Notes: a model not told the origin generated them from the letters alone. Positions 25,868 through 35,880 are shown, counted from the stretch's first letter. The stretch is 64,000 nucleotides of DNA from Mucilaginibacter roseus (GCF_021215455.1 NZ_JAJPWV010000006.1:219431-283430); one strand, 5' to 3'. Program-made: numbers and translations.

Positions 25868-26544
25868 CGGGATGGGGTAAATTTCTTGTAAACTGAGTCC
25901 TTGCTGAATTCTATTTTATTGTTTTTAATAGGAACAACCTTACTTTTAAAATAGCTATTAACATGAGGCGGTTTCAGCGTCATGACATAATGAGCCGGTA
26001 AATTACTCCCTTTAACAAAACGCCAAATAGGATATAATAAACTTTGATTACCATCATTAAAATACAATGTATCAAATCTTTCCGGCTCCATTTCAAAAGA
26101 TTCAAAGCCTCCGTGAAATCGTGTAGCGATAAAGTTTTTGAAGTCCGGATCTCTTGAAATTTGAAAAATGCCAACATTAACACCACTCAATGATTTAAAA
26201 GTAAACTTAAAATTACCGGTGCTATTTGGCTGCTTAATTACAGTCCAATAATACGAAGTGTCAGTTATAGTATTTACACTATTTAGTAGTATTGAATCCG
26301 TACCTATTCTACTCCAAACTCCGGAAGCTGCAAAACGATGTGGTTCTCGTTCTTTTTTAGGTTGAAATGTTTCAAGGTCAAAATTATTCAGATTGAATTT
26401 TTCAAACTGAAAAGTAGAATCAGAGTTTAATTTAATGATGTCGTAGCTTGATCCTTTTAAATTATATAAACCTGTAATATCACGTTTGCTTTTGCATGCC
26501 ATTAGCAACATAACAAATACAACCAAACAGCTAATTCGATACAT
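25864..26544 (-). CDS. Lipoprotein of unknown function
   Basis: The 226-residue protein begins MYRISCLVVFVMLLMAC, a lipoprotein signal with the lipobox MAC. The mature part starts KSKRDITGLYNLKGSSYDIIKLNSDSTFQFEKF, a beta-rich pattern common in small Bacteroidota lipoproteins, and a repeat of short strands follows. No known catalytic motif is visible. The gene is visibly AT-richer than its neighbours. It overlaps the glycosylase gene by 4 nt, though a functional link between an envelope lipoprotein and DNA repair is not obvious. Confidence 0.75.
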   Translation of the reverse strand: MYRISCLVVFVMLLMACKSKRDITGLYNLKGSSYDIIKLNSDSTFQFEKFNLNNFDLETFQPKKEREPHRFAASGVWSRIGTDSILLNSVNTITDTSYYWTVIKQPNSTGNFKFTFKSLSGVNVGIFQISRDPDFKNFIATRFHGGFESFEMEPERFDTLYFNDGNQSLLYPIWRFVKGSNLPAHYVMTLKPPHVNSYFKSKVVPIKNNKIEFSKDSVYKKFTPSR

Positions 26545-26573
26545 ATTATAACTTTCTAAATTCGCTTTCTTAA

Positions 26574-26649
26574 TGGTTCGACAAGCTCACCATGACAAAA
26601 CAGTTTATACCTATCCAACTATCCTGTCATCCTGAGCCTGTCGAAGGAT
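26574..26649. repeat. Dispersed palindromic repeat, copy 3
   Basis: TGGTTCGACAAGCTCACCAT (from 26574) and TCATCCTGAGCCTGTCGAAG (about 26628-26647) are the same two arms as in the iaaA-cphB gap, in the opposite arrangement with a different centre. Confidence 0.8.
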
Positions 26650-26707
26650 CAATGTAATATTACTAACTTTTTTAGGATATACTCCATAGTTTTCTGATTT
26701 TTACGGT

Positions 26708-27988
26708 ATGAACAATCTGCCGCCGCTGGCCGAGCGTATGCGCCCGGCAACTTTGGATGATTATGTGGGCCAAAAACATTTGGTTGGTCCCGGTGCTGTG
26801 CTGCGCAAGGCTATCGAGAGCGGTTCGCTGCCATCCATGATATTCTGGGGGCCGCCGGGGGTGGGTAAAACCACGCTGGCTTACATCATTTCGCAATCGC
26901 TGTACCGCCCGTTCTTTTCCTTGAGCGCCATTAATTCCGGCGTTAAGGATGTGCGCGAGGTGATCGAAAAGGCATCATTATTAAAAGAGCAGGGCGAAAT
27001 ACTGCCGGTACTGTTTATTGATGAGATACACCGTTTCTCTAAATCGCAGCAGGACTCACTGCTGGGCGCCGTGGAGCGTGGAATAGTTACGCTGATAGGC
27101 GCGACTACCGAAAATCCCTCATTCGAGGTAATCTCGGCGTTGCTATCACGATGCCAGGTATATATTTTGCAGCATCTGGCCGAGGCCGACCTGGTGAACC
27201 TGCTTGAAAAAGCCATGCAAGAAGATGTGGTGCTGAAAGAAAAACACATCACCATAAAGGAACATGAAGCACTGCTGCGCCTGAGCGGTGGTGATGCCCG
27301 CAAACTGCTGAACATTTTTGAGCTGCTGATTAATGCGTTTGACGGTGACCATATCGAGCTGGATAATGACGTAGTGCTTGAACACGTGCAGCAAAACATG
27401 GCGTTGTATGATAAGGCCGGTGAGCAACATTATGATATCATTTCGGCATTCATTAAATCCATGCGTGGCAGCGACCCCAATGGCGCCGTGTACTGGCTGG
27501 CCCGCATGATTGTTGGGGGTGAGGACCCGCTATTCATCGCCCGGCGTATGCTCATCCTGGCATCAGAGGATATTGGCAATGCCAACCCCAACGCCCTGCT
27601 GCTGGCGCAAAGCTGCTTTGAGGCGGTAAATAAGATCGGCATGCCTGAGTCGCAACTGATTCTCTCGCAAACGGCCATTTACCTGGCTACGTCACCAAAA
27701 AGTAACTCGGCCACTACAGCCATTGGCGAGGCCATAGCCCTGGTTAAGCAAACCGGCGACCTGCCTGTGCCCTTGCACCTGCGCAATGCGCCTACCAAGC
27801 TGATGAAGAACATCGGCTATGGCAAAAACTACAAGTACGCGCATAACTACGAGGGAAATTTTGCCGATCTGGACTTTTTGCCGGAAGCTATCAAGGGGCG
27901 CAAAATTTACCAGCCGGGCGTAAATGCTAAGGAAAACGAGATTAGGGAAAAACTGAAAAAACTTTGGGGCGATCGCTACAAATATTAA
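26708..27988 (+). CDS. rarA: Replication-associated recombination protein A (RarA/MgsA), AAA+ ATPase
   Basis: The 426-residue protein begins PLAERMRPATLDDYVGQKHL and carries Walker A GPPGVGKTT, Walker B LFIDEIHRF, sensor 1 GATTENPSF and the C-terminal MgsA-type domain (SAFIKSMRGSDPNGAVYWLARM, LHLRNAPTKLMK, NYEGNFADLDFLPE). It works at stalled replication forks as a clamp-loader-like tetramer. It stands alone, transcribed rightward after the dispersed repeat; TAGTTTTC at about 26688 is a one-mismatch -7 candidate. Confidence 0.96.
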   Translation: MNNLPPLAERMRPATLDDYVGQKHLVGPGAVLRKAIESGSLPSMIFWGPPGVGKTTLAYIISQSLYRPFFSLSAINSGVKDVREVIEKASLLKEQGEILPVLFIDEIHRFSKSQQDSLLGAVERGIVTLIGATTENPSFEVISALLSRCQVYILQHLAEADLVNLLEKAMQEDVVLKEKHITIKEHEALLRLSGGDARKLLNIFELLINAFDGDHIELDNDVVLEHVQQNMALYDKAGEQHYDIISAFIKSMRGSDPNGAVYWLARMIVGGEDPLFIARRMLILASEDIGNANPNALLLAQSCFEAVNKIGMPESQLILSQTAIYLATSPKSNSATTAIGEAIALVKQTGDLPVPLHLRNAPTKLMKNIGYGKNYKYAHNYEGNFADLDFLPEAIKGRKIYQPGVNAKENEIREKLKKLWGDRYKY

Positions 27989-28120
27989 CCATTACGTAAT
28001 TTTTACTATTTTACAGCCAATTCCCCTATTGCTGCACGGCCTTGCCTTGCATGGCAAAAACTGATGCCGTTGTAACAATGGGGTAGTTTTATAATCTTAA
28101 TCAAAACCTCTGTTAACGCA

Positions 28121-29599
28121 ATGACCTCAACTTTCATCAGCCACGAATTAAAATCGTTTTGGCGGGCCAAGAATACCGGTAAAAATATCGCGGTAAGGGT
28201 AGTAATGGGCCTGTTAATACTTTATTTGTTAGTATGTATCCTGCTCATAGGCTTCGCACTCGACAAAGTACTTGAGGAGATTTACAAAAATCAGGATGTA
28301 TTGGCACCCTTTTGCGGCATCCTGCTACTCTATTACTTATTTGATTTATTGTTGAGGCTGCAACTGCAGGAGCTACCCACCCTAAAAGTCCAACCTTATC
28401 TGCATCTGCCGGTAAAGCGCAATACCGTGGTTAAGTATTTATCGGCGGTATCCATGCTATCGTTTTTTAACCTTTGGCCATACCTGCTGTTTTCATTTTT
28501 TATATTCAAGGTTATCGCGCCTGATAGTGGGGTTGCCGCCTTGGCTTTTTTTGTAGCCATAACCGGATTCATGGTATTTAATAATTACCTGGCACTTTAT
28601 ATCAAACGCAAATCCAACTTAAACGGCTGGATATTTCTGGCCGTATCGGCAGTGCTTATCCTCATTAACCTGGGTGATTTTCTGTGGCATATTTATTCCA
28701 TTAAAGATATTTCATACAGCTTTTTTGGCAGGTTGATGACAACACCGGCGCTGGCGCTGATACCGGTTGCTTTGGCGGCGGCGATGTTTTATATCAACTT
28801 TTTGTTCCTAAAAGCTAACCTTTACCTTGAGGATTTAAACTCCAACAAGGCATCATCCTATAAAAACAGCACAGACTACCCGATACTTAACCGCTTTGGC
28901 AGCGTAGGCGACCTGGTAGCTAATGAAGTTAAGTTGATCTTTCGCAATAAACGCCCTCGTTCGGCGCTCATTATGGGTTTGTTCTTCATGCTGTATGGCT
29001 TGTTCTTCTATCCTAACCCGGCGTTCAAAAACAATGAATCGTTCAAGGTATTCGTTGGCATGTTCATGACGGGTATTTTCATCATTAACTACGGCCAGTT
29101 CATGTTCAGCTGGCAGGCCTCGCACTTTGATGGTATACTGGTGAGCAAGGTTAAATTTACCGATTTTTTAAAGGCTAAATACCTGCTGTTTACAGGAGTA
29201 TCTACCGTGGCATTTATCCTTACCATACCATACATATATTTTGGCTGGCGTGTTGTGTTGATCCACTTTGTAATGTACCTGTGGAACCTTGGTGTAAATA
29301 CCACCATTATATTATACTTTGCCAACCGCAACCACAGGCGTATTGACCTGAGTAAGGGTGCGTCCTTTAACTGGGAAGGCGTTGGCGCTACGCAACTGCT
29401 GGTATCTATTCCGTTACTGGTAACGCCGTTTGTACTTTATGCACCGCTAAAATACTTTGTGAATAGCGATGTAGCATTGGCAGTGCTTGCTGCCGTTGGT
29501 GTTATATGTATCGCATTACGCCCGTTCTGGATTAAAAAACTGGAACAGGACTTTATAGAAAAGAAATTCCAAATAGCCGAAGGCTTCAGAGCAAAATAA
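28121..29599 (+). CDS. ABC exporter membrane subunit, DUF5687 family
   Basis: The 492-residue protein has about twelve hydrophobic segments and a cytosolic N-terminus (MTSTFISHELKSFWRAKNTG), the usual opening of DUF5687. It is followed after 3 nt by an ABC ATPase gene, which identifies it as the permease of an ABC-2-like exporter found in Bacteroidota. Substrate is unknown. It is the first gene of a three-gene rightward operon (permease, ATPase, GNAT). Confidence 0.88.
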   Translation: MTSTFISHELKSFWRAKNTGKNIAVRVVMGLLILYLLVCILLIGFALDKVLEEIYKNQDVLAPFCGILLLYYLFDLLLRLQLQELPTLKVQPYLHLPVKRNTVVKYLSAVSMLSFFNLWPYLLFSFFIFKVIAPDSGVAALAFFVAITGFMVFNNYLALYIKRKSNLNGWIFLAVSAVLILINLGDFLWHIYSIKDISYSFFGRLMTTPALALIPVALAAAMFYINFLFLKANLYLEDLNSNKASSYKNSTDYPILNRFGSVGDLVANEVKLIFRNKRPRSALIMGLFFMLYGLFFYPNPAFKNNESFKVFVGMFMTGIFIINYGQFMFSWQASHFDGILVSKVKFTDFLKAKYLLFTGVSTVAFILTIPYIYFGWRVVLIHFVMYLWNLGVNTTIILYFANRNHRRIDLSKGASFNWEGVGATQLLVSIPLLVTPFVLYAPLKYFVNSDVALAVLAAVGVICIALRPFWIKKLEQDFIEKKFQIAEGFRAK

Positions 29600-29602
29600 A
29601 TC

Positions 29603-30310
29603 ATGATTGAAGTAAAAGATATTGTAAAGGTATATGCCGGCAAGGCCGTTGTAAATGTACCTCATCTTGAAATTAAGGCAGGCGAGAGCATTGGCCTGGT
29701 AGGCAATAACGGCGCTGGCAAAACCACGCTGTTCCGCATGGTGCTTGATCTGATCCGTGCAGATAAGGGTGAGATCCTATCAAAAGGAGAGCCTGTTGCG
29801 GGGCACGAAAACTGGAAGAACTATACCGCCGCTTACCTTGATGAAGGCTTTTTGATTGATTACCTGACGCCTGAAGAATACCTATACTTTATTGGCGGCC
29901 TGCACGGGCAGACCAAGGCGCACGTTGACGATTTTTTGACCACGCTTGCGGAGTTTTTTAACGGCGAGATACTGAAACGCGGTAAATACATCCGCGATCT
30001 ATCCAAAGGTAACCAGGCAAAAGTAGGTATTGCCGCTTGCCTGCTGCAAAAACCGGAGTTGCTGATGCTGGACGAACCCTTTGCGAATATTGACCCATCT
30101 ACACAAATCAGGCTGAAAAATATTTTGAAAGAACTGGGCAGCCAGCGTGGGGTTACCACCATTGTATCAAGCCATGACCTAAACCACATTACGGACGTAA
30201 GCGACCGTATTATTTTGATGGAAAAGGGCGTTGTTATAAAAGACATCGCCACCAGTTCGTCAACCCTGGCTGAACTGGAAGACTATTTCGCGGTGGGCCA
30301 AAGTTTATAA
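29603..30310 (+). CDS. ABC transporter ATP-binding protein partner of the DUF5687 permease
   Basis: The 235-residue ATPase has Walker A GNNGAGKTT, the signature LSKGNQAKV, Walker B LLMLDEPFANID and the switch histidine in IVSSHDLNHI. The signature is the KGN variant of LSGGQ, common in Bacteroidota drug/antibiotic-type exporters. It begins 3 nt after the permease stop and ends 3 nt before the acetyltransferase gene, so the three are surely one transcript. Confidence 0.93.
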   Translation: MIEVKDIVKVYAGKAVVNVPHLEIKAGESIGLVGNNGAGKTTLFRMVLDLIRADKGEILSKGEPVAGHENWKNYTAAYLDEGFLIDYLTPEEYLYFIGGLHGQTKAHVDDFLTTLAEFFNGEILKRGKYIRDLSKGNQAKVGIAACLLQKPELLMLDEPFANIDPSTQIRLKNILKELGSQRGVTTIVSSHDLNHITDVSDRIILMEKGVVIKDIATSSSTLAELEDYFAVGQSL

Positions 30311-30313
30311 ACG

Positions 30314-30808
30314 ATGTACACAATACGCAAAGCTAACGTAGATGATGCGGCTACCATTGTTCAATTGGCTAATGACACCTGGTGGCCAACTTATTCGCCT
30401 ATTTTAGCAAAAGAGCAGATTGAATACATGTTGGGGGTTATTTATGCGCCGGAGGTAATTGAACGGCAGGTTGAAACAGGCGAACAAACCTTTTTGCTTT
30501 TACTGGAGGATGATCAGCCGGTGGGATTTGCCGCTTACTCGCAGCGGGAAGATAACTACGAAGTATACAAGTTGCATAAACTATACTGCTTGCCTGCCAT
30601 GCAGGGCAAAGGCTATGGCAAGGCGCTGATAAACGAAGTAGTTACGCAGGTTAAAGCCACCGGAGCTGACAAACTCGACCTCAACGTTAACCGCTATAAC
30701 AAAGCCAAAGGCATGTACGAAAAGATGGGATTTGAGGTGATATACGAGGAAGATATACCCATCGGGCCATATTTTATGAATGACTATGTTATGCGGAAGG
30801 AGCTATAG
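30314..30808 (+). CDS. GNAT family N-acetyltransferase
   Basis: The 164-residue protein starts MYTIRKANVDDAATIVQLAN and carries the acetyl-CoA loop LPAMQGKGYGKALINEV (Q/R-x-x-G-x-G/A) followed by LNVNRYNKAKGMYEKMGFEVIYEE, all standard for GNAT enzymes. The substrate is not predictable; similarity in layout to spermidine/peptide acetyltransferases is generic. It is the third gene of the DUF5687 exporter operon, which could mean modification of the exported compound. Confidence 0.88.
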   Translation: MYTIRKANVDDAATIVQLANDTWWPTYSPILAKEQIEYMLGVIYAPEVIERQVETGEQTFLLLLEDDQPVGFAAYSQREDNYEVYKLHKLYCLPAMQGKGYGKALINEVVTQVKATGADKLDLNVNRYNKAKGMYEKMGFEVIYEEDIPIGPYFMNDYVMRKEL

Positions 30809-30891
30809 TTAATAGCTGTCGGATTTATGTCAGCTTTTATTTAACGTGATAGATATCTCTCCTCCTTTTTATGGGGATGCAATGCTGATTT

Positions 30892-31653
30892 CTAATCCCA
30901 AACGCTGTTGTTGGCGGTAAGTATAACCGGTTCGCCGCCGGTTACCAGGATAGTGTGTTCATGCTGGGCTACAAAACCACCCTTATTGCCTATCAATGTC
31001 CAGCCGTCGCTTTGGGTTTCGGCTATGGTTGATGCGGTTGATATAAAAGTTTCAATGGCAACTGTTGAGTTCTTCTTAAAACGGGTTATGTTAAAACGGT
31101 CGCGGTAGTTGGCTATCTCGTGTGGTTCTTCGTGCAGGCTCCGGCCTACGCCGTGGCCGGTCAGGTTTTTTATAACGGTGTAGCCCGCTTTTTTAGCTTC
31201 GGTTTCTATCAGTAAACCAATGTCGGCTATTTTAACACCGCCCTTTATTTGTGATATGGCTTTTTTCAGGATCGCCTTTGAGGCATCCACCAGTTTTTGA
31301 TGACCGTGAATATCTTCACCAACCACAAATGAACAGCCATTATCAGCCCAAAAACCATTCATCTCTGCTGAAACATCGATGTTGATCAAGTCGCCGCTTA
31401 GAATAACCTTTTCGCCGGGGATGCCGTGCGCTACCTCACCATTTAAGCTGATGCAGGTATAGCCCGGAAACTTATAAGTTAAATAAGGTGCTGAACGTGC
31501 GCCGTAGCTTTCCAGTATTTGATTGCCTAACTCATCCAACTCTTTAGTGGTGATACCAGGTACAGCAGCTTCGCGTATTTTCTTTAGCGTGATGGCACAT
31601 ACCTCGCTGATGGCTTTCATTCCGGCTAATTCTTCTTCGGTTGTAATAGACAT
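30892..31653 (-). CDS. map: Type I methionine aminopeptidase
   Basis: The 253-residue enzyme removes initiator methionine. Metal and active-site residues appear in NGEVAHGIPG (His), LINIDVSAEMNGFWADNGCSF (two Asp), GHGVGRSLHEEPH (His), AIETFIST (Glu) and AQHEHTILV (Glu). The canonical second aspartate usually sits in GDT; here it is ADN, with the Asp kept. It stands alone, far from the ribosomal protein operon where map is often found, so it may be a second copy; this cannot be judged here. Confidence 0.92.
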   Translation of the reverse strand: MSITTEEELAGMKAISEVCAITLKKIREAAVPGITTKELDELGNQILESYGARSAPYLTYKFPGYTCISLNGEVAHGIPGEKVILSGDLINIDVSAEMNGFWADNGCSFVVGEDIHGHQKLVDASKAILKKAISQIKGGVKIADIGLLIETEAKKAGYTVIKNLTGHGVGRSLHEEPHEIANYRDRFNITRFKKNSTVAIETFISTASTIAETQSDGWTLIGNKGGFVAQHEHTILVTGGEPVILTANNSVWD

Positions 31654-31736
31654 AGTTTAAAATAGCTAAGGGATGCTGCGTTAAAATAAACAACACATCC
31701 CCGATGTAAAATTAGGAAGATAGGGCTAAATAATTA

Positions 31737-34601
31737 TTAAAACCGCTCCTTTAAATATTCCCCGGTGTAAGAGTTTTTCTCCTTAACCAGATCTTCGGGC
31801 AGCCCTTCAAATACCACATTGCCGCCACGGTTGCCGCCTTCAGGGCCAATATCTATCACCCAGTCGGCACATTTGATCACGTCCATATTGTGTTCTATCA
31901 CGATGATGGTATTACCATGCTCCAATAGTGCGTCGAATGATTTTAACAGCTTTTTGATGTCAGCAAAGTGCAGACCTGTAGTTGGCTCATCAAATATAAA
32001 CAGAGTTTTATTGGTATTGTTACCCTTAACCAGGAACGATGCCAGCTTGATACGCTGTGCTTCGCCGCCTGACAACGTGTTGGATGATTGTCCTAACTGT
32101 ACATAACCCAAACCAACATCAACCAGCGGTTTTATTTTGTTAATGATCTTGGTTTCCTTGGCAAAGAATTCCAGCGCCTCATCAATGGTCAGGTTGAGTA
32201 CTTCGGCTACATTCTTTTCGTTATAGGTAACGTCCAGTATATGTTGCTTAAAGCGGTTGCCATTGCAGGCTTCGCAGGTCAGAAATATGTCGGCCATAAA
32301 CTGCATCTCAATCTTTACCTCGCCTTCGCCCTGGCAAACATCGCAGCGGCCACCCTCAACGTTAAAGGAAAATGCCGAAGGTTTTAAACCACCCGCTTTA
32401 GCTGCTGGTTGTGCCGCGTAAAGGTTACGTATCTCATCCCAGGCCTTAACGTAGGTAACCGGATTTGAGCGTGACGAGCGACCTATCGGGTTTTGGTCAA
32501 CCAATTCAATCTGCTCAATTTTGTTGTAATCGCCCTCAATGGCATCATAGGCACCGGTTTGTTCGCCGCTGTAGTTACCTAAAGTTTTTTGCAGGGCAGG
32601 GTGCAATATGCGTTTTACCAAACTGGTTTTACCCGAGCCCGATACACCGGTAACCACTGTTAATACCCCCAACGGGAATTTGGCCGTAACGTGCTTCAGG
32701 TTATTCTCTCTTGCGCCTTTAATGGTAATATAGTCGTTCCATTTACGGCGATGGGCAGGTATGGCAATTTCTTCACGGCCGCTCAGGTATTTGCCGGTGA
32801 GGCTTTTTTCATCCTTAATTATTTCGCCGTAATTGCCGCTAAAAACCAGGTTGCCGCCATGTGTTCCTGCTTCAGGGCCAATATCAATGATATGGTCGGC
32901 GGCTTTCATTACCTCCTCCTCGTGCTCAACAACCAATACGGTGTTGCCCACATCGCGCAGAGATTTGAGTACGCCGATCAGCCGGTTAGTATCACGCGGG
33001 TGCAGGCCAATGCTTGGTTCATCCAGTACATAAACTGAACCCACCAAGCTGCTACCCAGCGAGGTAGCCAGGTTTATACGCTGCGACTCGCCGCCCGAAA
33101 GCGTGTTAGACAAACGGTTAAGGGTTAGATAGCTCAGGCCTACATCGTTCAAAAAATTCAAGCGGTTGGTGATCTCGGTAAGCAAACGACGGCCAATGGT
33201 TTCGTCGTGCTCAGATAGCTTCAGATTTTTAAAGAAATCATAAGCCGTATCCAATGGCATTAGTACAATATCAGTGATAGATTTACCATCAATCTTAACA
33301 TACGAGGCATCCTGGCGTAAACGGCTGCCCTTACACTCGGGGCATGTTGTTTTGCCACGGTAGCGCGATAGCAGCACGCGGTATTGTATCTTATACGTTT
33401 GCTCTTCCAGTTCCTTAAAAAAGGCGTCAAGCCCCTGGAAATAGCTGTTGCCTTTCCAAAGCAGTTGCTGCTGCTCGGGTGTTAACTGGTTATATTGTCG
33501 ATGTATTGGGAAATCAAATTTAATTGCACTCTTCACCAAACGGTCGTTCCACTCGCGCATCTTTTCGCCGCGCCATGGGGCAATGGCGCCTTCGTAAACG
33601 GTCTTGCTTTTATCGGGGATAACCAGATCCTCGTCAATACCGATCACCTTGCCGTAGCCTTCGCATTTTTTGCAGGCGCCGTACGGGTTGTTAAAGCTGA
33701 AAAAGTTTGGCGAGGGCTCCTCAAAGCGCATTCCGTCCAGCTCAAAGCGGTCGCAAAAAAAGCGTTCCTGCTCGGCATCTTCATCCGGCTGTTGCCAGCG
33801 TACAAAACAATCGCCCTTGCCCTCGAAAAATGCGGTTTGTATGCTGTCGCCCAAACGGCTTACCGTTTCTTCTTCGGCATTTTTGGTTACGCGGTCAATT
33901 ACAATGCGTACCTCAAAGGTTGCCGGTTCCGGTTCTTCCTTTTTGGCTTTGCTCTTCTTGGGCTTGGCATCAATTTCTTTATCAGCCGCGATAGATTCAT
34001 CTTCAAGCAAGGCCTCAATGCGGGCTAATTTGCCGTTATACTCCACCCGTACAAAACCCTTTTGCAGCAGTACGGCAAGTTCTTCTTTAAGGCTGCGGTT
34101 ATTATGAGGATGCAGCGGGGCTAAAATGGTTACCTGTGTATCATCGGCCAATGCCATAATAAAATTGATCACATCGGTAACGCTATCTTTCTTAACAATC
34201 TGCCCTGATACCGGCGAATAGGTTTTGCCGATGCGCGAAAATAGCAGTTTCAGGTAATCGTATATCTCGGTTGATGTACCCACGGTTGAGCGTGGGTTGG
34301 AGGTGATCACCTTCTGCTCAATGGCGATAGCCGGGGCTATGCCTTTAATATAGTCCACATCGGGCTTGTTCATGCGGCCCAAAAACTGGCGGGCGTATGA
34401 TGAAAGGCTTTCTACATACCGGCGCTGCCCTTCGGCATACAGCGTATCAAACGCGAGCGACGATTTGCCCGACCCCGACATACCCGTAACTACTACCAGT
34501 TTGTTTTTGGGGATGGCAACGTCGATGTTTTTGAGATTGTGCACGCGGGCACCTTTTATGATGATATTTTGTTGAGCGTCTTTTTCGGCTTCGTTTATCA
34601 T
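31737..34601 (-). CDS. uvrA: Excinuclease ABC subunit A
   Basis: The 954-residue damage-recognition ATPase has two ABC modules: GMSGSGKSSLAFDT and GVSGSGKTSLVKR (Walker A), two LSGGE signatures, and two Walker B segments (VYVLDEPSIGLHPRD, LFIFDEPTTGLHFAD). Zinc-finger cysteines are visible in CKKCEGYGK/CPECKGSR and CDVCQGEGE/CEACNGNR. A lysine-rich insertion near residues 196-212 (AKPKKSKAKKEEPEP) in the UvrB-binding/insertion region is longer than in most UvrA. Length is otherwise normal. It stands alone with imperfect repeats just upstream. Confidence 0.97.
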   Translation of the reverse strand: MINEAEKDAQQNIIIKGARVHNLKNIDVAIPKNKLVVVTGMSGSGKSSLAFDTLYAEGQRRYVESLSSYARQFLGRMNKPDVDYIKGIAPAIAIEQKVITSNPRSTVGTSTEIYDYLKLLFSRIGKTYSPVSGQIVKKDSVTDVINFIMALADDTQVTILAPLHPHNNRSLKEELAVLLQKGFVRVEYNGKLARIEALLEDESIAADKEIDAKPKKSKAKKEEPEPATFEVRIVIDRVTKNAEEETVSRLGDSIQTAFFEGKGDCFVRWQQPDEDAEQERFFCDRFELDGMRFEEPSPNFFSFNNPYGACKKCEGYGKVIGIDEDLVIPDKSKTVYEGAIAPWRGEKMREWNDRLVKSAIKFDFPIHRQYNQLTPEQQQLLWKGNSYFQGLDAFFKELEEQTYKIQYRVLLSRYRGKTTCPECKGSRLRQDASYVKIDGKSITDIVLMPLDTAYDFFKNLKLSEHDETIGRRLLTEITNRLNFLNDVGLSYLTLNRLSNTLSGGESQRINLATSLGSSLVGSVYVLDEPSIGLHPRDTNRLIGVLKSLRDVGNTVLVVEHEEEVMKAADHIIDIGPEAGTHGGNLVFSGNYGEIIKDEKSLTGKYLSGREEIAIPAHRRKWNDYITIKGARENNLKHVTAKFPLGVLTVVTGVSGSGKTSLVKRILHPALQKTLGNYSGEQTGAYDAIEGDYNKIEQIELVDQNPIGRSSRSNPVTYVKAWDEIRNLYAAQPAAKAGGLKPSAFSFNVEGGRCDVCQGEGEVKIEMQFMADIFLTCEACNGNRFKQHILDVTYNEKNVAEVLNLTIDEALEFFAKETKIINKIKPLVDVGLGYVQLGQSSNTLSGGEAQRIKLASFLVKGNNTNKTLFIFDEPTTGLHFADIKKLLKSFDALLEHGNTIIVIEHNMDVIKCADWVIDIGPEGGNRGGNVVFEGLPEDLVKEKNSYTGEYLKERF

Positions 34602-34604
34602 TAG

Positions 34605-34690
34605 CAGCTTATGGTCAATGGTCCATAGTCAATGGTGAAGATATGGCATAAACTATGGTCTATGGTCTATCAGCTATCGACTAAAGTAAG
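34605..34690. repeat. Low-complexity repeat tract upstream of uvrA
   Basis: Short units related to TATGGTC and CAATGGTC recur in both orientations (for example ATGGTCAATGGTCCATAG at about 34611). No gene. Similar tracts sit between yicC and gmk. Confidence 0.6.
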
Positions 34691-34801
34691 AAAGTGCAAA
34701 AATCCTAAAATGTTTAGCAAAAAGCAAATCATTTCATGTAGGCTAATGTCATTTAAACTATCGTCGCTTTCAGGAGTTTGTTTTGAAATTAATATAAACA
34801 A

Positions 34802-34848
34802 AAAAGCCATCATGCCCCGGCAAACCTGCACAGGTCAAAATGGCTTTT
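34802..34848. terminator. Terminator-like hairpin after the secreted T9SS-like gene
   Basis: AAAAGCCAT (34802-34810) pairs with ATGGCTTTT (34840-34848); the loop contains a smaller CCTG/CAGG hairpin. On the minus strand it follows the stop of the 34869 gene by about 20 nt and ends in T residues. Confidence 0.6.
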
Positions 34849-34868
34849 AATAATGTATCGTTTTAAGC

Positions 34869-35780
34869 TTAATCTTCCTTAACAATTCTTTTTGTGATAG
34901 ATTTCGACCCTTGCTTTACGGTCAAATAATAAGCGCCGTTTAACGGCAGGGCGAATGCTTTGGTAAACTTGCCGTTGGGTGCTTTATCAGTCCATAACAC
35001 TTTATTGTCGCTGTTTTTAAAGGTTACTTCGGCGGTTGCTTTACTATCAAGTGTGAAACTAAGAATGGTGTTGCCTGTAGAAAAGTTCGGCGTGAGGTAA
35101 ATGCTTTCCAAATCAAGAATGTTTGCATCCGGTTTACCGGTTTTCGCACTTGCCGCGTTCGGGGCATCAATTACTCTGTAGCTGATATTGGTGCTTATGC
35201 CTTCATTGTCTACATTGCTGTAATTAAAGCTTTGCGTATTTCGGCGACGATAATTAACAGGTAACCTTTCCGAACTAAGCAATGTGTGTTCAGGAGAGCC
35301 GTTCATCCAATTTCCACGGTAATTAAATGCAATCGCAGGGTCGCCCAGTCTTTTAATTTTAACATCAATATTCTTGGCAAGGCTATCATTCACTAAAACA
35401 CCATTATCGCTAAAAAAGCGAATGTCGCCATTATTCAGTTCATGGCGCTCTATAATGACATCCTTATCATCGCCTTTGCCTTTGCGTTTTATAATCACAT
35501 GACGTTTATTATCTCCGTCAACAAAACCAAAATGTGCGCCATCAGTATCCGGCAGGTAGCTAAGTGCCTCGTCGCGGTCTTTACCTTTAAGGTCCTTAAT
35601 GTTTTTGCCGTTAATGGTTGTATCGCCATCCTTAATACGCACCTCTATGCGCTTGCTTACAATTTTTTCGGGATCTTTATTTTTGTCCTGCGCAAGTACC
35701 AGCGGTGGCAGGCCAATAATGGCAACAAGGCTCAAAGCAAATATGCTCTCGAAGCCGGGGTTTGATAGCAGCTTTTTCAT
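34869..35780 (-). CDS. Secreted protein with C-terminal type IX-sorting-like domain
   Basis: The 303-residue protein has a long signal segment (residues 10-31, FESIFALSLVAIIGLPPLVLAQ) and a highly charged middle (KDGDTTINGKNIKDLKGKDRD). The last 85 residues (ILDLESIYLTPNFSTGNTILSF to SITKRIVKED) have the beta-strand spacing of T9SS type A sorting domains, including the conserved lysine/arginine-containing end strand. Function of the body is unknown. It is divergent from a histidine kinase gene; the shared 142-bp region carries repeated TGTTAAAT, so the two-component system may control it. A minus-strand TAGCTTTG at 35813-35820 is a candidate -7 element. Confidence 0.7.
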   Translation of the reverse strand: MKKLLSNPGFESIFALSLVAIIGLPPLVLAQDKNKDPEKIVSKRIEVRIKDGDTTINGKNIKDLKGKDRDEALSYLPDTDGAHFGFVDGDNKRHVIIKRKGKGDDKDVIIERHELNNGDIRFFSDNGVLVNDSLAKNIDVKIKRLGDPAIAFNYRGNWMNGSPEHTLLSSERLPVNYRRRNTQSFNYSNVDNEGISTNISYRVIDAPNAASAKTGKPDANILDLESIYLTPNFSTGNTILSFTLDSKATAEVTFKNSDNKVLWTDKAPNGKFTKAFALPLNGAYYLTVKQGSKSITKRIVKED

Positions 35781-35841
35781 GATATGGGAATTAAGTATGT
35801 GTTTGGTTTTTACAAAGCTATCAATCAGTTAAATACCAAGA

Positions 35842-35880
35842 TGTTAAATGGTTGAGTTCAATTGTTAAATATTGTTAAAT
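35842..35880. promoter_or_regulatory. Three direct repeats TGTTAAAT, candidate response-regulator site
   Basis: TGTTAAAT occurs at 35842-35849, 35863-35870 and 35873-35880, start-to-start 21 and 10 nt, close to whole helical turns. A related AGTTAAAT is at 35827. OmpR/PhoB-type regulators bind direct repeats on one helix face; one is encoded two genes downstream. Confidence 0.55.
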